From: AC-32 sp963755635
Lineage (GTDB): Bacteria > Actinomycetota > Thermoleophilia > Gaiellales > Gaiellaceae
Direction of reading: 5' to 3'
Assembly: GCA_963755635.1 (NCBI GenBank)
Contig: CAVWKS010000036.1
Location: 1-64,000 of the forward strand
Length of the DNA stretch: 64,000 nt
The translations under genes and the position numbers were made by a program. The notes under the pieces are model-generated. The model was not told the DNA's origin. It ran no database searches and was given only the letters and a program-made list of their open reading frames with translations. Of this stretch, positions 8,062-18,078 are shown piece after piece; the stretch's first letter is position 1, and each line of letters begins with the position of its first letter.

Positions 8062-9720
8062 GTGCCCGGAACCACACGGATCATCCCGCTCGGCGGCCTC
8101 GGCGAGGTCGGCAAGAACATGACCGTCTACGAGGCGGACGGAGAGGTCGTCGTCGTCGATGCCGGCCTTGCGTTCCCGCGTGACGAGCACCTCGGCGTCG
8201 ACCTGATCCTGCCCGACTTCTCGTACCTGACCGACCGCGACCGGCCCGTGCGCGCGATCCTGCTCACGCACGGCCACGAGGACCACGTCGGCGCGCTGCC
8301 GTACGTCCTGCGCCAGGCGCGCGTGCAGGAGGTCTGGGCGACCAAGCTCACGCTCGGCCTCGTCAAGTCGAAGCTCGACGAGCACGGGCTGCTGCGCTCC
8401 GTGGAGCTGCGCGAGGCCGACCCCGAGGGCCCGCCGGTCGAGCTCGGGCCGTTCCGCGTCGAGTTCGTCCGCGTGGCGCACTCGATCCCGGACGCGGTCG
8501 CGATCGTGCTCGAGACGCCGGGAGGCCGCATCGTCCACACAGGCGACTACAAGATGGACCACACGCCCGTCGACGGGTTGCGCACCGACGTCGGGCGGCT
8601 CGCCGAGCTCGGCACGCGAGGAGTCGACCTGCTGCTCGGCGACTCCACGAACGCCGAGCGCCCGGGCGTGACCGGCTCCGAGCGCCTGGTCGGCGAGGCG
8701 TTCCGCCAGATCATCCCCCAGCTGACCGGCCGCGTCCTGGTTGCGTCCTTCGCGTCGAACATCCACCGCATGCAGCAGGCGGTCGACGTGGCTGTCGACG
8801 TCGGGCGGAAAGTCTGCGTCGTCGGCCGCTCGATGCGCAAGAACATCAACATCGGCCGCAACCTGGGCTACATCAACGTCCCCGACGACGTCCTGATCCG
8901 GCCGAACGAGCTCGACGACTATGCGCGCGGCGACGTGCTGATCCTCTGCACCGGGAGCCAGGGCGAGCCGCTCTCGGCGCTCGTGCGGATCGCGTACGGC
9001 GACCACCGCGACGTCAGCGTCGAAGCCGGCGACACCGTGATCATCTCGGCCAAGCCGGTCCCCGGAAACGAGCTGCGCGTGCACGACGCGATCAACCAGC
9101 TTGCGCTCAGCGGCGCCGAGGTGCTCCACCAGGAGATCGCGCCGGTGCACGTCTCCGGCCACGGGAACGCGGAGGAGCTGCGCACGATGCTCGGGCTCGT
9201 CCGGCCGAAGGCGGTGATGCCCGTGCACGGCGAGTTCCGCATGCTCGTGGCGCACGCGCGGCTCGCCCGCGAGGGCGGCGTGCCGGAGGAGCGGATCGTG
9301 CTGGCGGAGAACGGCTCGGTCGTCGAGCTCACCGATGGCGTACCGCGAATCGTCGACCGGATCGAGGCCGGCGTCACCTTCGTCGACGGGCTCGGAGTGG
9401 GCGACGTGCACGACGTCGCGCTGCGTGACCGGCGCCATCTCTCCGAGGACGGCGTCCTGATCATCGTCGCGACGCTCGCCGGCAGGAACGGCGGCGTCGC
9501 GGGGCAGCCCGAGCTGATCGCGCGCGGGTTCGGCGAGCCCGGTGAGGAGCTGCTCGTCGAGATGCGCGAGGAGTCACACCGCGTGCTCGTCGAGCTGCTC
9601 GAGGACAACGTGACGGAGATCAAGCTCCTGCAGGAGCACCTGCACGACGGCCTCGGGCAGCTCGTCTACGACCGAACCGGCCGCCGGCCGATGATCTTGC
9701 CGGTGGTTGTAGAAGTATGA
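8062..9720 (+). CDS. rnj: Ribonuclease J
   Basis: RNase J is a metallo-beta-lactamase/beta-CASP ribonuclease with endo- and 5'-3' exonuclease activity in RNA maturation and decay. The 552-residue product has the typical length. It shows the metal motif HGHEDH (70-75), the segment VVDAGLAFP, the later HTGDYKMD and the beta-CASP region with ASFASNIHRMQQ and GRSMRKN. A C-terminal domain of about 100 residues completes the family architecture. Start GTG sits 6 nt after TAGACT. The stop overlaps the next gene (ATGA). RNase Y is encoded 16 kb downstream, so this genome carries both enzymes. Confidence 0.95.
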   Translation: MPGTTRIIPLGGLGEVGKNMTVYEADGEVVVVDAGLAFPRDEHLGVDLILPDFSYLTDRDRPVRAILLTHGHEDHVGALPYVLRQARVQEVWATKLTLGLVKSKLDEHGLLRSVELREADPEGPPVELGPFRVEFVRVAHSIPDAVAIVLETPGGRIVHTGDYKMDHTPVDGLRTDVGRLAELGTRGVDLLLGDSTNAERPGVTGSERLVGEAFRQIIPQLTGRVLVASFASNIHRMQQAVDVAVDVGRKVCVVGRSMRKNINIGRNLGYINVPDDVLIRPNELDDYARGDVLILCTGSQGEPLSALVRIAYGDHRDVSVEAGDTVIISAKPVPGNELRVHDAINQLALSGAEVLHQEIAPVHVSGHGNAEELRTMLGLVRPKAVMPVHGEFRMLVAHARLAREGGVPEERIVLAENGSVVELTDGVPRIVDRIEAGVTFVDGLGVGDVHDVALRDRRHLSEDGVLIIVATLAGRNGGVAGQPELIARGFGEPGEELLVEMREESHRVLVELLEDNVTEIKLLQEHLHDGLGQLVYDRTGRRPMILPVVVEV

Positions 9721-10271
9721 GCAGGCTCCAAACCGAGCGCACGTGGGCGGACGTGCTGGTCGACTGCGCGGCGGAGGTCGAGACCGCAGAGCGGCTGGTC
9801 CGGCAGCTGCGTGCCTGCGAGGTGGCGGCGCTCGCGTTCTGCCGGCTGCTCGAGCGCTGGGGCCGCGGTGACGCCGCGCCTTCGACGGCAGGCGGGCGCC
9901 AGGCAGCGTTGCGCCGCGCGGCCGATCGCGCCGAGACCGCCCTTGCGGGCCTCGAGGCGCCACTCGGCCGCTACCTGCTCGAGCTCGAGCCGGAGCGCGC
10001 CGAGGGCCGCTCCTGGTACGGCGCCCCGGGCGCGGCGGAGCTGCTCGAGTGGACGCCCGTGCTCGACCGTGCCGGCGTGCACGTCTCGCCGCTGCGCGTC
10101 ACCCAGGCCTACCTCGAGCTCGCGGTCTTCCTGCGCGCGCTCGCGGGTCTCGGCGACGCGGCGCGTATCCGCTCCGCGCCGGACCGCTCGTCCCTCTGGG
10201 CGGGGCTGTTCGACCTGCGCGAGAACCTGCTCGGCCGCGCGGTGGACGATCTGCGCGCGCTGGCGGCCTAG
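9717..10271 (+). CDS. Unknown helical protein coupled to rnj
   Basis: No family is recognised. The 184-residue product is rich in Ala, Leu, Arg and Glu, has no membrane helix or signal peptide, and should be almost wholly alpha-helical (amphipathic runs at about residues 12-50, 60-85 and 125-150). Its ATG overlaps the rnj stop (ATGA), so production is coupled to RNase J. A role with RNA decay is only a guess from that coupling. Codon use (strong G/C in third positions) matches its neighbours, supporting a real gene. Confidence 0.7.
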   Translation: MSRLQTERTWADVLVDCAAEVETAERLVRQLRACEVAALAFCRLLERWGRGDAAPSTAGGRQAALRRAADRAETALAGLEAPLGRYLLELEPERAEGRSWYGAPGAAELLEWTPVLDRAGVHVSPLRVTQAYLELAVFLRALAGLGDAARIRSAPDRSSLWAGLFDLRENLLGRAVDDLRALAA

Positions 10272-10287
10272 CTAACCTACGGCCGGC

Positions 10288-10692
10288 ATGCCGCTCGCCA
10301 TCCCAGTCTTCCTGATCCCGCTGATCATCCTCGGGGCGATCGCGATCCTCCTGATCGCCCTCAACCTGCTCGCGCGGGTGCAGGGCGGGCGCTACGTGCG
10401 GCCGATCGCGACGACGATGATGAAGATCCCGTGGGTCGGCACGCAGCTGAAGAAGGCCTCGCGAGCGACGCTCGAGCGCCAGAACCCGGAGCTCGCGAGC
10501 GCGGTCGCGAAGCTCGAGCGCTCGGGCGCGACGCGCGATCCGCTGAAGGCCCAGCAGGCGCTTTCCCGGCTGAGCCCCGCCGAGCGGCAGGCCTATCTCG
10601 ACGCCGCGGACCAGCAGGGCGCGATGCCCGAGCCGATGAACCGCGCCCAGCGCCGGGCGGCCGAGAAGCTCAAGAGACAGCAACGCCGCTAG
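10288..10692 (+). CDS. Single-helix membrane protein with basic cytoplasmic tail, unknown
   Basis: The 134-residue product begins with one long hydrophobic helix (about residues 3-28) followed by a charged, helical domain. The C-terminus is strongly basic and ends in Lys/Arg/Gln-rich sequence (RAQRRAAEKLKRQQRR). No family is recognised. TAACCT lies 9 nt before the ATG and could be a -10 element for a nearly leaderless transcript. The gene follows the rnj cluster by 16 nt and may still be part of that transcript. Confidence 0.68.
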   Translation: MPLAIPVFLIPLIILGAIAILLIALNLLARVQGGRYVRPIATTMMKIPWVGTQLKKASRATLERQNPELASAVAKLERSGATRDPLKAQQALSRLSPAERQAYLDAADQQGAMPEPMNRAQRRAAEKLKRQQRR

Positions 10693-10700
10693 CCGCTCAC

Positions 10701-10731
10701 TTGCGTAATAGTTGCGCTATATGTTAAGTAT
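10701..10731. promoter_or_regulatory. AT-rich operator/promoter before arsR-like gene
   Basis: This is one of the few AT-rich spots in the region. It holds two direct copies of TTGCG 11 bp apart (10701 and 10712) followed by TATATGTTAAGTAT. ArsR-type repressors usually bind such sites over their own promoter, so autoregulation is likely but not shown. The start codon follows within 9 nt, leaving little room for a leader. Confidence 0.5.
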
Positions 10732-10739
10732 TTAGGCGG

Positions 10740-11072
10740 ATGGCACCCGATCTCGCGCCTGTGCTGACGGCGCTCGCCGATCCTGCCCGGCGCCGTGTCG
10801 TTCAGCTCCTGAGCGAAGGCCCGCACCGCGCGGGCGAGCTCGCAGCCGCCTCGGGCATCTCGGCACCCGCGATGAGCCGCCATCTGAGGATCCTGCTGCA
10901 GGCGGGGATCGTCGCCGACGAGCGGCCGGCCGACGACGCGCGCGCGAGAGTGTTCTGGCTGCGGCCGGAGTCGATCGAGCCCCTGCGTGGCTGGCTGGAC
11001 GAGCTGCAGGCAGCGGCCGACGAGCAGCTCGCGTCCTTCAAGCGGCACGTCGAAGGAAGGAGAGCGACGTGA
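10740..11072 (+). CDS. ArsR-family winged-helix repressor
   Basis: The 110-residue product is a single winged helix-turn-helix domain: LADPARRRVVQLL (helix 1), then the recognition region with SGISAPAMSRHLRIL. There are no clustered Cys residues for metal binding. That fits the ArsR subgroup paired with SRPBCC (AHSA1) proteins rather than the metal-sensing subgroup. It overlaps the following SRPBCC-VOC gene by 4 nt (GTGA). Upstream lies an AT-rich element with repeated TTGCG, a likely operator. The ligand is unknown. Confidence 0.88.
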   Translation: MAPDLAPVLTALADPARRRVVQLLSEGPHRAGELAAASGISAPAMSRHLRILLQAGIVADERPADDARARVFWLRPESIEPLRGWLDELQAAADEQLASFKRHVEGRRAT

Positions 11073-11914
11073 GCGAGCCACGTTCGCGTTCGTCGCTGGT
11101 GGAGGTCGGGACCGACCCGCTCACCGCGTTCACGGCGTTCACCGACGAGCTCGACCTGTGGTGGGTGCGCGGGCCGATCAACGCCTACGACTCGGGCCGG
11201 CTGGTCGAGATGCGCTGCGAGCCCGGGGTCGGCGGGCGGATCCTCGAGGTGTACGACGCCGACAGCGGCGACGGGCTCGAGCTGGCGCGCATCACCGTCT
11301 GGGAGCCCGGCAGCCGCGTCGCCTGGGACAGCTCGCTCGACGAAGTGTCCATCGACGTGCGCTTCGAGCCGAGCGGGGCCGGCACGATCGTCCGGCTGGA
11401 GGCGACGGTTGCCGAGGGTGGGGAGGACCGCGGCGGCTCGACGTTCGTCCGCGTGACTCCGCCGTGGTTCGGTGCATGGATGGAGAGACGTGACGGCGCT
11501 CCGCGGAGGGCTCACGAGCTCGCTCGGCTGGCTCTCACGCTGCGCTACGCACGGCCTGCCGCCGCCGCCCGCTGGCTCGTCGGTGCGTTCGGCTTCGAGG
11601 CGCCGAGCCCATTGCCCGACGGGGACGACCCGCTCCCGGAGGGCGACTACGGACACCCGTGGATCGAGCTCCAGGCCGGCGGGGCGTCCCTGATGATCGA
11701 GCCGCTCGCGGACGAGCCCACCGACGGCGTGGAGGCCACGTACGAGCCGTGGGTCTTCGTCGACGACCCCGAGCAGCATCTCGCCCGGGCGCGGGCGAAA
11801 GGAGCGACGATCGTCCAGGAGCTCGAGCGCACGGGCTTCACGTCATACGTAGCCCTTGATCTCGAAGGCCGCCGCTGGCGCTTCGCGCAGGCGCGACCGA
11901 CCCAACCCAGCTGA
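11069..11914 (+). CDS. SRPBCC (AHSA1-like) and VOC/glyoxalase domain fusion
   Basis: Two ligand-binding folds are joined in one chain of 281 residues. Residues 1-150 look like a SRPBCC/AHSA1 domain (DELDLWWV, GGRILEVYD, ARITVWEPGSRVAW). Residues 155-275 look like a VOC (glyoxalase/bleomycin-resistance) domain (ARPAAAARWLVGAFGFE, HPWIELQAGG, a C-terminal GRRWRFAQ). SRPBCC proteins bind hydrophobic small molecules and VOC proteins are often metal-dependent enzymes or sequestering proteins; the substrate is not deducible. The gene is translationally coupled to its ArsR-like regulator, so the pair may be a small-molecule response module. Confidence 0.8.
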   Translation: MSEPRSRSSLVEVGTDPLTAFTAFTDELDLWWVRGPINAYDSGRLVEMRCEPGVGGRILEVYDADSGDGLELARITVWEPGSRVAWDSSLDEVSIDVRFEPSGAGTIVRLEATVAEGGEDRGGSTFVRVTPPWFGAWMERRDGAPRRAHELARLALTLRYARPAAAARWLVGAFGFEAPSPLPDGDDPLPEGDYGHPWIELQAGGASLMIEPLADEPTDGVEATYEPWVFVDDPEQHLARARAKGATIVQELERTGFTSYVALDLEGRRWRFAQARPTQPS

Positions 11915-11951
11915 CGCAGGGAACCCGGGGACCGCGTCGAAGCAGGCGCGC

Positions 11952-14109
11952 ATGGCGCGCCGTCGGAAGAGACGCACGCTCAAGCCGCGCATGCCAAGGC
12001 GCGTCAAGCGTGCAAAGCGGGGCAAGAAGCCGCGGGGGCAGCAGCACCCCGAGCTGATCGGCCTCGTCCTGCTCGCGCTCGGCGTCTTCCTCGCCGCCGT
12101 GATCTGGGGCGGCTGGAACGGCGGTTACGTCGGCGGCTGGCTCGCGGACGGCCTGGACGCGCTCGTCGGGCAGGCCGCGCTCGGGCTGCCGGCTGCGCTC
12201 GCCGTCGTGGGCCTCTTGATGGTCGCGCGCAGCGACCTCGTCGACGTTCGCCCGTTCCGCACCGGGATGGTCGTGCTCTTCATCGGGTTGATGCTGACTC
12301 TCGGCCAGTCCGAGGGCGGCTACGTGGGCACCGTGATCGGCGGCGGCCTCGGGCTCGCGCTCGGTGGGACGGGCGTCGCGATCGTCGGGGTGCTCGCGCT
12401 GCTCGTCGGCGCTCTCCTGCTGACCGGCGCTTCGCTGGGCGCGATCCTGCGCTCCTCGGGCCGCGCCGTCCACCGCGCCGCGCGCCGGTCGCTCCAGCGC
12501 CCCGTTCCGGCCTTGCGCGTGATCGAGGGAGACGCCCCGCCGAAGCCTTTGCGCCCGCCGATCGACGTCGTGGACGAATACCCCGAGCTCGTCGCGGAGA
12601 CCGAGCCGCAGCCGTTGCTGGTCCAACCGGAGCCGGAGGAGACCAGCCTCTTCGACGCCGCACCCGAGCCCGCGGCCGACTACCGGCTGCCGGACCGCGC
12701 GCTCCTAAGGATCTCGCCGCCCGGCGGCAACGGCAACTCGGACCAGAGCGCGCGCGTCGCCGACGCGCTCGTCCAGACCCTCGGGAACTTCGGCGTCGAG
12801 GCCACCGTCGTCGGCCGCATCTCGGGCCCCAGGGTGACCCGCTATGAGCTCCAGCTCGCGCCCGGCACGAAGGTCTCGAAGGTCGCGTCGCTCAAGGACG
12901 ACCTCTCCTACGCGCTCGCGACGACGGAGATCCGGATCCTCGCGCCGATCCCCGGCAAGCAGGCGGTTGGCGTCGAGCTGCCCAACCAGAGCCCGAACCT
13001 CGTCACGCTCGGGGACATCTTCGAAGACCTTCCGCAAAGCTGCAAGCCCACTGGCCGTTTGGCTCGGGAAAGACATTTCCGGTCAGGCCGTCTGGACCGA
13101 CCTCGCCCGCATGCCGCACGTGCTAATTGCCGGAACCACGGGTTCCGGAAAGTCGGGCTGCATCAACACGATCCTCACCTCGGTGCTGCTGCGCTCGAGC
13201 CCCGACGACGTGCGCTTCATCCTGATCGACCCGAAGCGGATCGAGCTCGGCTACTACGAGTCGATCCCGCACCTGCTGACGCCGGTCGTCTCGAGCCCGA
13301 AGGAGGCGGCCGCGGTGCTGCGAAACGTCGTCGCCGAGATGGAGCGCCGCTACGAGCGGCTCTCGGCCGTGCGTGCCCGCAACCTGCCCGAGGCGAACCG
13401 GGCGCTGCGCTCTCGCGGCGAGCAGCAGCTGCCGTACCTCCTCGTCGTGATCGACGAGCTCGCCGACCTGATGATGATCTCGCCGCAGGAGGTGGAGGAC
13501 TGCGTCATCCGGCTGGCGCAGAAGTCGCGCGCGGTCGGCATCCACCTCGTGCTCGCGACCCAGCGCCCATCGGTGGACGTGATCACCGGGATGATCAAGG
13601 CGAACGTCCCGAGCCGGATCGCCTTCGCGGTCTCGAGCCAGACGGATTCGCGCGTGATCCTCGACGGGGCCGGCGCAGAGAGCCTGCTCGGCCAGGGCGA
13701 CATGCTCTTCAAGCCGCTCGGCACCTCACGGCTGCAGCGCGTCCAGGGCGCGTACGTCAGCGAGGAGGAGATCGCGCTGGTCGTCGAGCAGTGCCGCGGC
13801 CAGCGCGAGCAGGACCTCGACGAGAGTTTGCTCGAGCCGCCGGAGCCGCAGCCGGGCGAGGCCGACGAGCACGACGGCGAGTTCGACCCCGACGAGGATC
13901 CGCTGCTCGACAAGGCGATCGAGGTCGTCGTCCAGACGCAGACCGCGTCCGTCTCCCTGATCCAGCGGCGCCTGCGGGTCGGCTACACGCGCGCCGGCCG
14001 CCTGATCGACATGCTCGAGCGCCGCGGAATCGTCTCCGGCTACGAGGGCTCCAAGCCGCGTCGCGTGCTCGTCGGCGAGTCCGAGCTCGAGCGCGTCCTC
14101 GCGTCCTGA
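11952..14109 (+). CDS. ftsK: DNA translocase FtsK/SpoIIIE, frame interrupted by one extra base
   Basis: FtsK/SpoIIIE pumps DNA at the division septum. The N-terminal part (from ATG 11952) has a very basic start, four or five membrane helices, a proline/acidic linker and the translocase alpha domain. The ATPase part follows in another frame: GTTGSGKS (Walker A), VVIDELADLMM (Walker B), LATQRPSVDVITG, and a C-terminal winged-helix gamma domain. The switch falls at 13035-13038 (CAAA): upstream reads DIFEDLP, downstream reads AASPLAVWLGKDISG, exactly as in intact relatives. Removing one base gives a continuous 718-residue protein of near-normal length. Sequencing error, true mutation or programmed +1 shifting are all possible; error is most likely because both parts keep good coding character. 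Confidence 0.85.
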
Positions 14110-14173
14110 TCCCGCGTCCGCCCGGCAAGCGGGTTAGCATCAGGCGGAACTGTCGGGCATCGGAGGAGGCTTC

Positions 14174-15244
14174 GTGAGACGAACGTATTGGCTGTCGCTC
14201 CTGGTGGCTGCGCTGGCATTGATGCTGGCGCTGGTCGCCTCGGGCTGTGGCGGCAAGAGCAACAACAACGCAGGCGGCAACACGACGACGACGAGCGAGA
14301 TGAAGCACGTCACTGCGGCGCTCATCAGCGACGTCGGGCACTTCAACGACAAGTCCTTCAACCAATCGCAGCTGGAGGGCCTGAACAAGGCCAAGGCGGA
14401 CCTCGGCATCACGCCCATTCCGCTCCAGTCGAACTCCGCGAGTGACTACCTGCCGAACCTGACGTCGGCGATCAGGCGCAAGGCCGACCTGATCATCTCT
14501 GCCGGGTTCCTGCTCGCGCCCGCGACGGCGACCGTCGCGAAGAGGTACCCGGACAAGCACTTTGCGATCACCGACTATCCCGTCGAGGCCGCGCCCTTCG
14601 CGGACAAGTCGGGGACGCCGCTCTACCAGAACGTCGAGGGGTTGACCTACGCGGCGAACGAGTCGGGCTGCCTGGTCGGCGTGCTGGCCGCCAAGATGGC
14701 GGAGAAGATGGGCAAGAAGGTCATCGGAGCCGTCGGGGGGCTCAAGATCCCGCCCGTCGACATCTGGATCGCCGGCTACCGCTACTGCGCGCAGAAGGCA
14801 GTGCCGGGGACGAAGGTCCTGATCAACTACTCCCAGGACTTCGTCGCGTCCGACAAGTGCAAGACGCAGGCCCAGAACCTGATCTCGCAGGGCGCGCAGG
14901 TGCTCTTCCAGGTCGCCGGTCTCTGCGGCCTCGGCACGCTGAAGGCGGCCGACGACGCGGGCATCTGGGGCATCGGCGTCGACAAGGACCAGTACAACGA
15001 CGCCAAGCGGGTGCTGACGAGCGGCGTCAAACGAGTGGATACCGGGGTCTACGACGCGGTCAAACAGGTGCAGGACGGGAAGTTCAAGGGCGGCTCGGAC
15101 CTGCTCTTCAACCTGAAGAACGGCGGCATGGACGTGGGCAAGATCAATCCGGCCGTGCCGCAGTCGTTCATCGACGAGATGAACCAGTACAAGCAGAAGA
15201 TCATCCGCGGCAGGCTGAAGGTCCCGACGTCTCTGACCGGTTAG
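14174..15244 (+). CDS. BMP-family lipoprotein, nucleoside ABC transporter substrate-binding protein
   Basis: The product (356 aa) starts with a lipoprotein signal: two Arg, a hydrophobic core and the lipobox ASGC (Cys about residue 25), then a Ser/Asn/Thr linker. The mature part matches the Bmp/PnrA/Med family, which binds purine nucleosides for ABC import: DVGHFNDKSFNQ, EGLTYAANE, GAVGGLKIPPV and GVDKDQYN. GTG at 14174 is chosen because GGAGGAGG lies 5 nt upstream; TAGCAT at 14135-14140 is a possible -10 for a leadered message. Genes for the ATPase and two permeases follow in order, giving a complete importer. A strong hairpin separates this gene from the ATPase gene. Confidence 0.93.
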   Translation: MRRTYWLSLLVAALALMLALVASGCGGKSNNNAGGNTTTTSEMKHVTAALISDVGHFNDKSFNQSQLEGLNKAKADLGITPIPLQSNSASDYLPNLTSAIRRKADLIISAGFLLAPATATVAKRYPDKHFAITDYPVEAAPFADKSGTPLYQNVEGLTYAANESGCLVGVLAAKMAEKMGKKVIGAVGGLKIPPVDIWIAGYRYCAQKAVPGTKVLINYSQDFVASDKCKTQAQNLISQGAQVLFQVAGLCGLGTLKAADDAGIWGIGVDKDQYNDAKRVLTSGVKRVDTGVYDAVKQVQDGKFKGGSDLLFNLKNGGMDVGKINPAVPQSFIDEMNQYKQKIIRGRLKVPTSLTG

Positions 15245-15251
15245 TACCTCG

Positions 15252-15285
15252 GAGTGAGGGGCGGGCCTCCGCTCGCCCCTCACTC
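15252..15285 (+). terminator. 12-bp GC-rich hairpin between substrate-binding protein and ATPase genes
   Basis: GAGTGAGGGGCG (15252-15263) pairs perfectly with 15274-15285, with a 10-nt loop. No T-run follows, so it may act as a partial terminator or as a 3' stabiliser of the substrate-binding-protein message. That would fit the usual excess of binding protein over transporter subunits. Confidence 0.65.
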
Positions 15286-15291
15286 TAGAAT
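15286..15291 (+). promoter_or_regulatory. -10-like TAGAAT 7 nt before ABC ATPase GTG
   Basis: TAGAAT starts directly after the hairpin and lies 7 nt before GTG 15299. It could give the ATPase and permease genes their own leaderless transcript. Confidence 0.45.
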
Positions 15292-15298
15292 CGCCCCG

Positions 15299-16842
<1,544 letters not shown>

Positions 16843-16846
<4 letters not shown>

Positions 16847-18078
16847 GTGAGCCGGTCGCTCCCGGGAGCGCGCCCGAGCCCGAGGGCGCCGCTCCGCCCG
16901 AGACGATCGCCGCCCGCTACGACCTGATGCAGCGCGCCGGCGGCGTGATCGTTCCCGTGATCACGGCGCTGATGGCCTTCGTGATCGGCGGGATCATCCT
17001 CGCCCTGTCCGGCTACAACCCGTTCACGACCTACTGGGAGATCGCGCAGGGCGCCGGCCTGAACTGGTTCGGGCACCTGACGACCGACACGGCCGACACG
17101 TCGGCCTACAACTTCGCGCAGACCCTGAACTACACGACGACGCTCATCCTCACGGGGCTCGCGGTCGCGTTCGCCTTCAGGTGCGGGATGTTCAACATCG
17201 GCGGCCAGGGCCAATACCTGGTCGGGCTGATCGTCGCGAACTGGATCGGGGTGTCGATGGCGGGCCTGTCGGGCCCGGCGCACGTGGCGCTGGCGATCGT
17301 CCTCGCGATGCTCGCCGGCGCGGTCTGGGCCGGGATCGCGGGCTTCCTGAAGGCGACGACAGGCGCGCACGAGGTGATCTCGACGATCATGCTCAACTGG
17401 ATCGCGATCTATATCGGCGCGTACGTCTTCGGCCAGGGAGGACCGCTGCAGGGCTCGCAGCCGAGCGCCCCGATCTCGTCGCCGATCGTGCCGAGCGGCG
17501 TGATCAAGTTCTTCTGGGGCGATCAGACTCTCGGTGGCGTCAACGTCGGCTTCTTCGTCGCGCTCGCCTCGCTCGTGGTCTTCTGGGCCATCCTGAACCG
17601 GACGACGCTCGGCTTCGAGGTCCGCGCCGTCGGTTACAACCCCGACGCGGCCGCCTACGGCGGGATCAGCGTCCGCAAGAACTACATCCGCGCGATGGCG
17701 ATCTCGGGCGGGTTCGCAGGCCTTGCAGGCGGGATCGACATGCTGGGAACGTTCAACACGATCGGCTTCGGCACGCTCGATGTCTACGGCTCGTCGATCG
17801 GCTTCCTCGGGATCGCGGTTGCGCTGCTCGGGCGCAACACCGCGCTCGGCACCGGCATCGCGGCGTTCCTCTTCGGCGGCCTGCTGTACGGCACCACGCA
17901 CGGGCTCACCACCAGCGCGATCCCGGCACAGCTGACCGGGAACCTGACGCTGATCATCCAGGGCCTGATCGTGCTCTTCGTAGGCGCCGACGTCCTGATC
18001 CTGTATTTGTGGAGCGCGCGCCGGAGGCTGCGTCGGCGCGTTCCCCGCGTACGGGCGGAGCCGGAGCCGTCCGCATGA
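16843..18078 (+). CDS. Nucleoside ABC transporter permease (first subunit)
   Basis: The 411-residue integral membrane protein matches the BPD_transp_2 permease family (YufP/BmpC type), with about nine hydrophobic helices after a proline-rich cytoplasmic N-terminus. The family motif region is present: FNIGGQGQYLVG, then TGAHEVISTIMLNWIAIYIG, and AYGGISVRKNYIRAMAISGG, which contacts the ATPase. The ATG overlaps the ATPase stop, and the gene's own stop overlaps the second permease start. It forms the transmembrane channel with the next gene product. Confidence 0.93.

Noticed and set aside
8009..8077. Longer HD-GYP protein starting at GTG 8077
   Set aside because: It would overlap the divergent rnj start; GTG 8008 has a -10-like box 6 nt upstream.
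11856..11951. Earlier ftsK start at ATG 11856
   Set aside because: It lies inside the preceding SRPBCC-VOC gene; ATG 11952 starts at the typical basic N-terminus.
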